9,551 bases of DNA from Gemmataceae bacterium (lineage in GTDB: Bacteria > Planctomycetota > Planctomycetia > Gemmatales > Gemmataceae), in assembly GCA_025056835.1 (NCBI GenBank), contig JANWVS010000040.1, positions 1 to 9,551 of the forward strand, in the 5' to 3' direction. A program made the position numbers and the translations under genes. Below are positions 1 through 6,708 of the stretch, piece by piece; positions within the stretch are counted from its first letter, which is position 1, and each line of letters starts with the position of its first letter. The notes beneath the pieces were generated by a model that searched no databases, had not been told where the DNA came from, and saw only the letters and a list, made by a program, of their open reading frames with translations.

Positions 1-366
1 GACGACCAAGGCAGCGACATCACCTGGGAAACGATCCATCGCGGCCCGGGGTATCACCTCTGGTATGCCGACGGTAAAATCCGCCCCGCCAAGCTGCTGC
101 CGCTGGTGCCGGTCAAGGCCCTGGTGGCGATTCGGCATCGGGAATTCCGGGACGCCGACGGCGAACGCTGCGTCCAGCACCAGGCCCACCTGTACGTGCA
201 AACCGACAGCAAATCGGCGGCGCTGGTGACGCGGATGTTGGGATCGACAACGCAACAGGTGGCCGAACAAGGCTTGGCCCAACTTCAGCTGTTTTTTTCC
301 GGCCTCAGCTGGTATTTAGAGCGCTATCCCGAGCGCGCCGCGGAGTTGCTCGAGGAGATGGAATAG
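1..366 (+). CDS. Unknown protein, C-terminal part (5' end outside window)
   Basis: The reading frame is open from base 1 to a TAG stop at 364-366, so this is the C-terminal 121 residues of a protein that begins upstream. I do not recognise the family. The visible part looks soluble, with no membrane segment. It starts with an aromatic-rich stretch (TWETIHRGPGYHLWYADGK), continues with a mixed charged/hydrophobic region containing Cys at residue 57, and ends in a likely amphipathic helical region (LFFSGLSWYLERYPERAAEL) finishing in acidic residues. An internal GTG at 106 is only a downstream codon of the same frame; the open frame before it reads like protein. The next gene starts 19 bases after the stop on the same strand, so the two are probably co-transcribed. 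The composition fits the rest of the window and shows no sign of transfer. The frame is real with fair confidence; the function is unknown. Confidence 0.7.
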   Translation, partial: DDQGSDITWETIHRGPGYHLWYADGKIRPAKLLPLVPVKALVAIRHREFRDADGERCVQHQAHLYVQTDSKSAALVTRMLGSTTQQVAEQGLAQLQLFFSGLSWYLERYPERAAELLEEME

Positions 367-385
367 CCCATGACGAGGCTTGGCC

Positions 386-763
386 ATGGAATTCCTCCCG
401 AAGCCGGAAGTCAAGCGGTGCTACTTCGACGACCGCAGTCGGCCGCCGATGTCGGCCATGGAATTGTCCTGGCACCCCGACGGACCGGGGCTGGCCGAAC
501 GGACTTGGCACTTGCCGCAGGGGTTGCGCATCCACGGCGCGGCCCCGACGCGCTTCGGCATCGCCATCGAGCGGACCGGCAGCGACGCGTACAACGTCCG
601 CGTACTGTGGGACCAAGTGACGGTCTGCTGGCAGGCGCTGACCCGCGTGCAGATCATGACCAGTTCGCTGTCGATTATTCTGCAAGCCCTGGGCAGCGAC
701 ATGTGGCACATGCTGCACCAGCCCGTTGACGAAGCTGCCGTCGGGCAGAGGCAAGCGGCCTGA
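386..763 (+). CDS. Small unknown soluble protein (125 aa)
   Basis: I do not recognise this protein. The frame can be extended to a TTG at 380, but the ATG at 386 is preferred because GAGG at 375-378 lies 7 bases upstream. The 125-residue product has no signal peptide or obvious membrane span. It is rich in aromatic residues and Met, with segments such as CYFDDRSRPPMSAMELSWHP and YNVRVLWDQVTVCWQALTRV, and a hydrophobic helix-like C-terminal stretch (SLSIILQALGSDMWHMLHQP). Two Cys residues occur, near residues 12 and 84. It follows the unknown gene ending at 366 by 19 bases, suggesting a two-gene unit, and its end faces the end of scpB across 63 bases. The overlapping frames at 370-729 (plus) and 305-754 (minus) have Arg/Pro/His-rich shadow composition, whereas this frame has balanced protein-like composition. 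Confidence 0.65.
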   Translation: MEFLPKPEVKRCYFDDRSRPPMSAMELSWHPDGPGLAERTWHLPQGLRIHGAAPTRFGIAIERTGSDAYNVRVLWDQVTVCWQALTRVQIMTSSLSIILQALGSDMWHMLHQPVDEAAVGQRQAA

Positions 764-826
764 CGCGCGACGGGCCGTGCCGGCGGCTCGCAGGGGGCCT
801 TTGAGCGCGCAGCGCCGCGGCGCGGC

Positions 827-1516
827 TCACTCCGCCGTCGTCTCGCCGGCAGGCTTGCCCTTGCGCGGCAGGTCTTTGAGGCTCTTCAGGCCAAACACTT
901 GCAAGAACTTCTTCGTTGTTCCGTAAAGGACCGGCCGCCCCAGCGAATCGTCCCGGCCGACGATCTTGATCAGTCCCTTTTCCATGAGCAGGCGAAGCGT
1001 GTCGGCGCAATTGACGCCGCGGATGGCTTCGATGTCGGCGCGCATGATCGGCTGCCGATAGGCGACGATGGCGAGCGTTTCGCGGGCGGGAGCACTGAGG
1101 CGGAGATCGTGGCTGCCGCGCCGCAGCGAGCTGAGCCAACGGTGATATTCCGGCCGCGTCAACAGCTGGAAGCCGCCGGCGATTTCTTCGATCTGAAAGG
1201 CCGTGCCGTCTTGATCGTAGAAGTTTTGCAGCTTCTTCAGCAGGCGGCGGGCGGCGGCAGCGTCGGCCAAACCCGCAGCCTGGGCGAGGCGCCGCGCCGG
1301 CAACGGCTCATCGGCCACCAGCAGCACCGCCTCCAACGTCGCCAGGGCCGTGTCGCGCCCCAAGGGGTCCTGCGGCACCGACTCGGCAGCGGCGCAGCAA
1401 CCCAAGCGCTCGCTCAGCGTCGGCCGCGCGTTGCGCGGCAGCCGTTGCCATGAGGGGTGCGGGCATCCCTTGATCCAGGCCGAGGCCGCGGGTGGATGGC
1501 CCAAGGGGAGGGACAC
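827..1516 (-). CDS. scpB: Segregation and condensation protein B
   Basis: ScpB is the winged-helix dimer that joins ScpA and SMC in the bacterial condensin complex, which compacts and separates chromosomes. The sequence shows two winged-helix regions, roughly residues 58-127 and 140-217 in this numbering. The second holds the family hallmark, with SAPARETLAIVAYRQPI, then IEAIRGVN, LMEKGLIKIVGR, GRPVLYGTT and the terminal FGLKSLKDLP. No ATG is available in frame near the core. I chose GTG at 1516 because GAGGA (minus strand, 1530-1526) lies 9 bases upstream, giving 229 aa with a low-complexity N-terminal extension of about 55 residues. A GTG at 1378 (183 aa) or TTG at 1405 would give a core-only protein but have no good ribosome site. 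The frame stays open back to 1765, but that part is antisense to nuoH and is discounted. scpA, often a neighbour, is not in the window. The gene is divergent from the nuo cluster. Identity is secure; the start is not. Confidence 0.92.
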   Translation of the reverse strand: MSLPLGHPPAASAWIKGCPHPSWQRLPRNARPTLSERLGCCAAAESVPQDPLGRDTALATLEAVLLVADEPLPARRLAQAAGLADAAAARRLLKKLQNFYDQDGTAFQIEEIAGGFQLLTRPEYHRWLSSLRRGSHDLRLSAPARETLAIVAYRQPIMRADIEAIRGVNCADTLRLLMEKGLIKIVGRDDSLGRPVLYGTTKKFLQVFGLKSLKDLPRKGKPAGETTAE

Positions 1517-1525
1517 GGCAGAAGT

Positions 1526-1530
1526 TCCTC
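1526..1530 (-). promoter_or_regulatory. Shine-Dalgarno site deciding the scpB start
   Basis: On the minus strand GAGGA lies 9 bases upstream of the GTG at 1516-1514. No comparable site precedes the other in-frame candidates, TTG at 1405 or GTG at 1378, so this motif is the main reason for choosing the long form of ScpB. Confidence 0.45.
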
Positions 1531-1543
1531 GTTGGGAGCAGTG

Positions 1544-1570
1544 TTGCCGACGTTTGTGTTCTCCTATAAA
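1544..1570 (+). promoter_or_regulatory. Candidate sigma70-type promoter for the nuo cluster
   Basis: A TATAAA hexamer at 1565-1570 matches the -10 consensus at 5 of 6 positions. TTGCCG at 1544-1549 matches the -35 consensus at 4 of 6, with a short 15-bp spacer. Transcription would begin near 1577 and give a leader of about 45 bases before the nuoH GTG. The match is modest and the organism's own promoter consensus is unknown; support comes mainly from its place upstream of the first nuo gene and from the rarity of AT-rich hexamers in this high-GC DNA. Confidence 0.35.
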
Positions 1571-1607
1571 GTAACGCCCGTCTTGACTCGTGACCAGCCT
1601 GGTGTGC

Positions 1608-1613
1608 AAGGAG
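1608..1613 (+). promoter_or_regulatory. Shine-Dalgarno site deciding the nuoH start
   Basis: AAGGAG ends 9 bases before the GTG at 1623-1625, a near-ideal ribosome site. It lies downstream of two other in-frame GTG codons (1590 and 1602), so those upstream starts are unlikely. Confidence 0.75.
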
Positions 1614-1622
1614 CCGGGACTC

Positions 1623-2894
1623 GTGGCTTGCCCCCTGTTGGCCGCTTCGACGTTATCGACCTGGGTGATCGTGGTCGCATTCATCGCGGCGGCGCTTCTG
1701 ATCGGCCTGATGCTGGTCTCGGCCATTTTTTCCGTCTGGCTTGAACGCAAGGTTGCCGGTCGCATTCAGGATCGCCTTGGTCCGACCCGTGTCGGCGGCA
1801 AGTTCGGGTGGCTGCAAACCCTCGCCGACGGCGTCAAGCTCCTGGCGAAAGAAGATTTCATCCCCGCCGTGGCCGATCAGATGCTCTTCCGCGTCGGCCC
1901 GTACATCGCCTTGGTCGGATCGTTCATGGGGTTTTTGGCCTTGCCGTTCGGCGTCGGCGTCGTCGCCATGGAAATGAACATCGCCGTCTTCTTCATGCTC
2001 GCCGCCATGTCGAGCGAAGTCTTCGGCATCATCCTGATCGGCTATGGCTCGGGGAGCAAGTGGTCGCTTTTCGGCGGCATGCGCGAAGCGGCGCAAATGG
2101 TCAGCTATGAAATACCAATGGCCCTGTGCGTGATCGTCCCGGTCATTGTCGCGGGGACCATGAACTTGCACACCATCGCTCTGCAACAAACCGGCGGCAT
2201 CTGGAACTGGTACATTTTCCACGATCCGTTCACCTTCGCGGCGTTTTGGACCTACTTCACCTGCGCGATGGCCAGCTGCAAGCGCGCCCCTTTCGATCTG
2301 GCCGAGGCCGAGAGCGAACTGGTGGCCGGCTTTCACACGGAGTATTCCGGCTTCCGTTGGCTGGTGATCTTCATGGCCGAGTACGGCAGCATGGTGGCGG
2401 TCAGCGGCATCGCCAACGTGATGTTCCTCGGCGGCTGGAGCCTGGGCATTCCGGTGGAATTGGCCGAGTCGTTGAAGTTCGACTTCCTGAGTTTTACGGC
2501 TTTTGGACGAGACCTGAACCTCGGCCTGATCCTCGGCAACGTGATCAACGTGGTCGTGTTCATCTTCAAGTGCTGGTTTTTGGTGTTCATCATGATGTGG
2601 GTGCGTTGGACGTTGCCGCGGCTTCGCATCGACCAGGTCATGATGACGTGCTTGAAGTACCTTGTTCCCATCGCCTGTGTGCTGTTGGTCGGGGTGAGTT
2701 TGTGGCAGTTGTTGCTGCCCGCCGCGGTCGCGACCATATTGTCGTGGGTGATTTTCGGTCTGAGCATGGCGGGGCTGGCTTGGTTTGCATGGACGCTCAA
2801 GACCTTCGCCAGCGCCAAGCCGGGCGACGCCATGGCGGGCATGTGGCGCATGACCGACGTGCCGGGCTACCAAGGGGCCAAACAACCAACGTGA
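1623..2894 (+). CDS. nuoH: NADH:quinone oxidoreductase subunit H
   Basis: NuoH (ND1 family) is the membrane subunit at the heel of complex I. It forms the quinone-binding chamber with NuoB/NuoD and starts the charged axis leading into the proton-pumping arm. Diagnostic motifs are LERKVAGRIQDRLGPTRVG (residues 40-58), DGVKLLAKEDFIP (69-81), a Glu in the Met-rich helix SSEVFG (130-135), the cytoplasmic loop motif RAPFDLAEAESELVAGF (221-237) followed by EYSG (240-243), and WVRWTLPRLRIDQ (326-338). GTG at 1623 is chosen because of the AAGGAG site 9 bases upstream. The product is 423 aa, against about 325-350 usual. The excess is a short insert around residues 183-200 and a C-terminal extension of about 60 residues (roughly 365-423) with one more probable membrane helix (about 368-391) and a polar tail. 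It is the first gene of the plus-strand nuo run; the expected nuoI does not follow. Confidence 0.96.
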   Translation: MACPLLAASTLSTWVIVVAFIAAALLIGLMLVSAIFSVWLERKVAGRIQDRLGPTRVGGKFGWLQTLADGVKLLAKEDFIPAVADQMLFRVGPYIALVGSFMGFLALPFGVGVVAMEMNIAVFFMLAAMSSEVFGIILIGYGSGSKWSLFGGMREAAQMVSYEIPMALCVIVPVIVAGTMNLHTIALQQTGGIWNWYIFHDPFTFAAFWTYFTCAMASCKRAPFDLAEAESELVAGFHTEYSGFRWLVIFMAEYGSMVAVSGIANVMFLGGWSLGIPVELAESLKFDFLSFTAFGRDLNLGLILGNVINVVVFIFKCWFLVFIMMWVRWTLPRLRIDQVMMTCLKYLVPIACVLLVGVSLWQLLLPAAVATILSWVIFGLSMAGLAWFAWTLKTFASAKPGDAMAGMWRMTDVPGYQGAKQPT

Positions 2895-2911
2895 GGCGAA
2901 CCGTGCCGTCG

Positions 2912-2929
2912 GGCGGCTGCGGCGCCGCC
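2912..2929 (+). other. GC-rich inverted repeat in the nuoH-nuoJ gap
   Basis: GGCGGC (2912-2917) and GCCGCC (2924-2929) form a perfect 6-bp stem with a 6-base loop in the 57-bp gap between nuoH and nuoJ. There is no T tract, so it is not a classical terminator, and the genes downstream clearly belong to the same unit. It could affect mRNA stability or set relative expression, or be chance in high-GC DNA. Confidence 0.3.
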
Positions 2930-2951
2930 GAGCCGGCTGATCGAGACGCTG

Positions 2952-3659
2952 ATGGAAGCTTTCTTGTTTTACCTGATCGCGGGCGTGACCGGCTTGTGCG
3001 CCATCGCCACGGTGGTGACGCAGAACATTGTCCGTTCGGCCACCTGGCTGCTGTTCACGCTGGCGGGCGTTTCCGCGATCTTTTTCTTGTTGGGGGCCGA
3101 TGTCGTCGGGGCCACGCAACTGATGGTCTACGTGGGCGGCACCCTGGTGCTGGTCGTGTTCGGCGTCATGCTCACCGCCCAGGGGCCGTTCATCACCATG
3201 AAGACCAGCAGCGCGGAATGGGCCGTTTCCGCGACCGTGGGACTGATCCTTTTGGCGGTGCTTGCCATGGGCATCTTCACCTTGGGACCAACGCGGCTCA
3301 GCCGCCCTGATGTCCCCTCGCCATCGGCGGCCGACAAGGACAACCACCCGCGCTTAGCACAGATCCGCGAGGGCTTGGCGAAGAAGGCGCTGGCTGAGGA
3401 AAAGCTGATTTCCGAAACGAAGCAGACGGCCAATCTCAACAGCCAACCCGGCTCGGCACCTGCCAGCGCAGTCATCGGGGAGGCGTTGTTGGGCGTGCCG
3501 GCTGGACCGCCGCACATCGAGGGAGTCGGCGCCACGGCTAGGCCGGTGCGGGCGACGTACCTCTTGCCGTTTGAAATCGTTTCGGTCCATTTGCTGGTGG
3601 TGCTCATCGGTGCCGCGTATTTAGCGCGGGCCAAACGCCGCCGGGGGGCTTCGTCGTGA
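2952..3659 (+). CDS. nuoJ: NADH:quinone oxidoreductase subunit J
   Basis: NuoJ (ND6 family) is a five-helix membrane subunit beside NuoK and NuoH; its third helix takes part in coupling quinone reduction to proton pumping. The protein shows four helices in the first 112 residues, about 3-21, 28-48, 53-75 and 90-111. The third carries the hallmark GATQLMVYVGGTLVLVVFG, with Tyr60 matching the Tyr of the bacterial/mitochondrial helix that forms a pi-bulge. The last helix is about 205-226, preceded by the typical LPFE. The product is 235 aa, against about 165-200 usual. The excess is a hydrophilic stretch, residues 113-200, rich in Lys/Glu then Ala/Pro/Gly, unlike ordinary NuoJ. The ATG at 2952 has only a weak ribosome site, but the N-terminus MEAFLFYLIAG fits the family. 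The gene ends in a 4-base overlap with nuoK. Confidence 0.94.
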   Translation: MEAFLFYLIAGVTGLCAIATVVTQNIVRSATWLLFTLAGVSAIFFLLGADVVGATQLMVYVGGTLVLVVFGVMLTAQGPFITMKTSSAEWAVSATVGLILLAVLAMGIFTLGPTRLSRPDVPSPSAADKDNHPRLAQIREGLAKKALAEEKLISETKQTANLNSQPGSAPASAVIGEALLGVPAGPPHIEGVGATARPVRATYLLPFEIVSVHLLVVLIGAAYLARAKRRRGASS

Positions 3660-3967
3660 CGGTCGGGATCCACGAATACCTGTGTCTGGGTGCGTTGCTG
3701 TTCGTTTGCGGCGTCGTGTGCATGGCGAGCAAGCGCAATGCCATCGGCGTGCTTATCGGCGTGGAACTGGTGCTCAACGGCGCCAACGTCAACCTCGTCG
3801 CCTTCGCCCGCTACAACCCGATTTTCGAAGTCGAGGGCTGGATTTTCGCCTTGATGGTGATCGTCCTGGCCGCGGGAGAGGCCGCCGTCGCCTTGGCCAT
3901 CGTCCTGAACTTTTACAACAACCACATGACCGTGGACGTCGACACGGCCGAGGAGTTGAAAGGGTAG
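3656..3967 (+). CDS. nuoK: NADH:quinone oxidoreductase subunit K
   Basis: NuoK (ND4L family, MrpC-like) is a three-helix membrane subunit carrying two buried glutamates of the complex I proton path. At 103 aa it is of normal length. Helix 2 contains IGVELVLNGANVNLVAF with Glu37, and helix 3 contains FALMVIVLAAGEAAVALAI with Glu75; these correspond to E. coli Glu36 and Glu72. The start is GTG at 3656, whose last two bases lie in the nuoJ TGA (GTGA, 4-base overlap), so translation is probably coupled to nuoJ. No separate strong ribosome site is seen. nuoL begins 3 bases after its stop. Nothing is missing or unusual compared with the family. Confidence 0.95.
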   Translation: MTVGIHEYLCLGALLFVCGVVCMASKRNAIGVLIGVELVLNGANVNLVAFARYNPIFEVEGWIFALMVIVLAAGEAAVALAIVLNFYNNHMTVDVDTAEELKG

Positions 3968-3970
3968 GCG

Positions 3971-6700
3971 ATGGAGTGGGACTTCGGCCAACATCCCGGG
4001 CTGATCTTCGTCGTGGCGACCCTGCTGCCGCTGGCGTCGTTCGCGCTGTTGCTGCTGGCCGGCGCCGCACGGGCCTATCTCCGCTCGATCAAGGCCGAAG
4101 GAAGCTTGAGCGAGCGTTTGTTTGCATGGTTGGGCGGCGAAGCGACCGGGCGAGGTCCGGCGTGGATTGCCACAGCAGCGATTGCCCTGGCGTGCGTCTG
4201 CTCCGTGGTCGGCTTTGTCTGGTTTCTCGCCGACGCGCATGATGTTCACGAGAAGGTGCATCACGCCAAGGCCGAGATCAAAAACCTCGAGACGAAAGCC
4301 AAGAATGTCTCAGCCCCGGATGGCGCCAAGACCTCCCCCAAGAAAAAACACGACCACGATCACGATCACGACCACGATAAGCACGAAGCCGGCAAAGGGC
4401 ACGGCGCCGCAGGCAAGACGCTCAGCCAACTGCACAAAGAGATCGACCGTCTCGAGCGCGACTTCGAGCAGCGCTGGTCGGGCCGGATTAAGTGGGCGTG
4501 GCTCTGGTATCGCGGCGACGCCGTCAAGAAGGTCCCCAGCCACATCGCCGACGTCAACCACGGCACCGCCTTGGAGCTTGGCTTCCGCATCGACCACCTG
4601 GCCGGCATCATGTTCGTGATGGTGACGTTCATTGCGACGTTGATCCATCTGTTCTCGATCGGCTACATGAGTGAGGAGTTGCAACAGAAGGTCGAGGACC
4701 ACGAAGTTCACACGCCGTACGGACATCTCCAGCGCCGCGGCCGGTTCGGCCGGTTCTTCATGTTCCTGTCGCTGTTCTGCTTCTCGATGTTGAACCTGGT
4801 CTTGGCCGACAATTTATTCCAGGTGTTTTTGAGCTGGGAACTGGTCGGCGTCTGTTCGTATTTGTTGATCGGCTTTTACTACGAGCGGACCAGCGCCAGC
4901 AACGCGGCGAACAAGGCGTTCATCACCAATCGCGTCGGCGATGCCGGGTTCCTCATCGGCATGCTGATTCTCTGGACCTCCTTGGGCACGCTCAACTTCC
5001 AAGAGATGTTTGCCCGTTTGCGGACGCCGCTGCTGGATGCCCACCACACACCGATGGGTGTGCCGAGCATCCTGGTCCGCGCCGACAAGGATCCCGACGC
5101 CGTGGTGGAAGGCGGCGGCAGTTTCGTCGTCAAGGGGAGTGTGCAGAGCCGTCCCGAACCGGGTGATTATGTGTTGATCCTGCCGCGCAGGCCGCATTTC
5201 CACGCCGAAGACCGGCCGTTTGAGAAGGGAGCCGTCCACGAGGCCAAGGCCCATCCTTCGCCGCGCGAGTTCGGATACATGCCGTACTGGATGCTCGTGG
5301 TCGCGGGCTTGGGTGTCTTTCTGGGATGCGTGGGCAAGTCGGCGCAATTTCCGCTTCAAGTCTGGCTGCCGGACGCCATGGAAGGTCCGACGCCCGTCAG
5401 CGCGCTGATCCACGCGGCGACCATGGTCGCGGCCGGAGTCTACCTCGTGGGGCGGGCCTATCCGCTGTTCACGCCGGAAGTGCTGCTGACCATTTCCTAC
5501 GTGGGGGCGATCACGCTCTTTGTGGCCGCGACGATCGCCATCGTCATGACCGACATCAAAAAGGTGCTGGCTTATTCGACCGTCAGCCAGCTGGGCTACA
5601 TGATGTTGGGGCTGGGGGTCGGCGGTTGGGCAGCGGGCCTGTTCCACCTGGTCACACACGCCTTTTTCAAGGCCCTGATGTTCTTGGCGTCCGGGAGCGT
5701 CATCTACGCTTGCCACCATCAACAAGACATGCTCAAGATGGGCGGGCTGTACCCCAAGATGAAAATCACTGCCCTGACGATGCTGATGGGGGTGCTCGCC
5801 ATCGCGGGGGTGCCGCTGTTCAGCGGCTGGTACAGCAAGGACGCCATCGTGGCCAGCGCCATGGGCTTCTGGCTGGCCGACGGCAATCGCCACCACGCCT
5901 TGCTCTTCGTGCTGCCGTTGCTGACGGCGGGGATCACCACGTTTTACATGTTCCGCATGTGGTTTCTGACCTTTACCGGCAAGCCGCGCGACGAGCACGT
6001 CTATGAACACGCGAGCGAATCGCCGTACCTCATGACGGTGCCGCTGATCATTTTGGCGGTATTCAGCGTGTGCGTGGCCTGGCCGGTGTCCAACGAAGAA
6101 GGGGAGACACTCCCCTTCGTGTTGCTCGACGCCGAAGCGAGTTGGCTGGAACATCAGATTCACCATGCGCAGCCGGCGTCGGTGGGCGCCGACTTCGACG
6201 GCCATGTCGGAATGCCGGCATCGCTGACCAAGGCCAAGCACCAGGAGGCGGGGTTGCTGGCGTTAGGAATGGTGATCATCGGCATGGCCTTCGCGTTGAT
6301 CACGTATTACTGGGGTTTCCTCGATCCGCAGGAATCCAAGGAGCAGTTTCCTGGCGTGCATCGCTTTCTGACGCACAAGTGGTATTTCGATGAGTTGTAT
6401 AGCGTATTCTTCGTGCGTCCGGCCCTGGTGGTCGCCGGCTGGTGCAAGAACTTCGACCTCAAGGCGATCGACGGCGTGATCCACGCCGTGGCCCGGTTCG
6501 GGGTCCGCACCTCCAAGGAAAGCGGCTGGACCGACAACCGGATCGTCGACGGCCTGGTCAACCTCCTGGCCAACGTCTGGTGGGCGGTCGGCGCCTGGCT
6601 GCGCCATGTGCAAACCGGATACTTGCGAAGCTACGTGTTGTTCCTCGCTCTGGCGGCCGCGGGCATCTGGATCGTGCTGCGGTCCTTCCAAGTGAATTGA
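3971..6700 (+). CDS. nuoL: NADH:quinone oxidoreductase subunit L (enlarged)
   Basis: NuoL (ND5 family, MrpA-like) is the distal antiporter-like proton-pumping subunit of complex I. Its conserved core is intact: FLSWELVGVCSYLLIGFYYE with Glu290 (equivalent to E. coli Glu144), VGKSAQFPLQVWLPDAMEGP with Lys456, His481 in SALIHAATMV, the TDIKKVLAYSTVSQLGYM segment, and Lys623 in GWYSKDAI (E. coli Lys399). The long lateral helix and anchoring last helix follow, with KWYFDELY (from 803), QTGYLRSYV and a final span near 887-906. The product is 909 aa, against about 613 in E. coli. The main excess is a hydrophilic insertion between TM2 and TM3 (about 92-190) with a His-Asp repeat at 127-136 and a likely coiled-coil segment near 149-168, and another between TM6 and TM7 (about 353-434). 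A moderately longer His-containing loop lies at about 715-758. The ATG at 3971 follows GGTAGG closely and is 3 bases after the nuoK stop. Confidence 0.96.
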   Translation: MEWDFGQHPGLIFVVATLLPLASFALLLLAGAARAYLRSIKAEGSLSERLFAWLGGEATGRGPAWIATAAIALACVCSVVGFVWFLADAHDVHEKVHHAKAEIKNLETKAKNVSAPDGAKTSPKKKHDHDHDHDHDKHEAGKGHGAAGKTLSQLHKEIDRLERDFEQRWSGRIKWAWLWYRGDAVKKVPSHIADVNHGTALELGFRIDHLAGIMFVMVTFIATLIHLFSIGYMSEELQQKVEDHEVHTPYGHLQRRGRFGRFFMFLSLFCFSMLNLVLADNLFQVFLSWELVGVCSYLLIGFYYERTSASNAANKAFITNRVGDAGFLIGMLILWTSLGTLNFQEMFARLRTPLLDAHHTPMGVPSILVRADKDPDAVVEGGGSFVVKGSVQSRPEPGDYVLILPRRPHFHAEDRPFEKGAVHEAKAHPSPREFGYMPYWMLVVAGLGVFLGCVGKSAQFPLQVWLPDAMEGPTPVSALIHAATMVAAGVYLVGRAYPLFTPEVLLTISYVGAITLFVAATIAIVMTDIKKVLAYSTVSQLGYMMLGLGVGGWAAGLFHLVTHAFFKALMFLASGSVIYACHHQQDMLKMGGLYPKMKITALTMLMGVLAIAGVPLFSGWYSKDAIVASAMGFWLADGNRHHALLFVLPLLTAGITTFYMFRMWFLTFTGKPRDEHVYEHASESPYLMTVPLIILAVFSVCVAWPVSNEEGETLPFVLLDAEASWLEHQIHHAQPASVGADFDGHVGMPASLTKAKHQEAGLLALGMVIIGMAFALITYYWGFLDPQESKEQFPGVHRFLTHKWYFDELYSVFFVRPALVVAGWCKNFDLKAIDGVIHAVARFGVRTSKESGWTDNRIVDGLVNLLANVWWAVGAWLRHVQTGYLRSYVLFLALAAAGIWIVLRSFQVN
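4349..4378 (+). repeat. Five-unit CACGAY repeat encoding (His-Asp)5
   Basis: Five tandem copies of the hexamer CACGAC/CACGAT lie inside nuoL and encode alternating His-Asp at residues 127-136, preceded by three Lys and followed by Lys-His-Glu. Because the unit is 6 bases, copy-number changes by slippage would keep the reading frame. The third-base variation (GAC/GAT) among copies shows it is not a fresh exact expansion. Confidence 0.85.
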
Positions 6701-6708
6701 GTGGTCTC

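Larger units (their letters stand above)
1517..1622. promoter_or_regulatory. Divergent intergenic region scpB/nuoH
   Basis: These 106 bases separate the proposed GTG starts of scpB (minus) and nuoH (plus), so the region should hold both promoters. It includes one of the few AT-rich patches in this part of the window (about 1551-1572). I see no operator-like inverted repeat and no riboswitch-like structure. If scpB starts further in, at 1378 or 1405, the region is correspondingly longer (up to about 245 bases). Confidence 0.6.

Noticed and set aside
803..828. GC-rich palindrome (12-base perfect core at 812-823) between the convergent genes as a terminator
   Set aside because: There is no T tract on either strand and the extended stem pairs imperfectly; high GC makes such palindromes common. 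It might end transcription from both sides but cannot be supported.
1583..1588. TTGACT as a -35 box for nuoH
   Set aside because: It matches 5 of 6 consensus bases, but nothing like a -10 lies 16-18 bases downstream; that position is occupied by the ribosome site.
1590..1622. Longer nuoH from upstream GTG codons at 1590 or 1602
   Set aside because: The AAGGAG site at 1608-1613 fits the GTG at 1623, and the added residues do not resemble NuoH.
2126..3310. 394-aa plus-strand frame across nuoH and nuoJ
   Set aside because: Out-of-frame shadow, Arg/Gly/His-rich, crossing a gene boundary that the conserved frames respect.
1653..3347. 564-aa open frame on the minus strand across nuoH and nuoJ
   Set aside because: It is antisense to two clearly conserved genes and has the His/Arg/Gln/Asp-rich low-hydrophobic composition typical of shadows of high-GC membrane protein genes.
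4814..6241. 475-aa open frame on the minus strand inside nuoL
   Set aside because: Antisense shadow of nuoL, His/Arg/Gln-rich with no recognisable domain.
6442..6708. N-terminal 89-residue extension of nuoM
   Set aside because: It lies within nuoL in another frame and is Arg/Pro/Gly-rich; NuoM homology begins exactly after the ATG at 6709.
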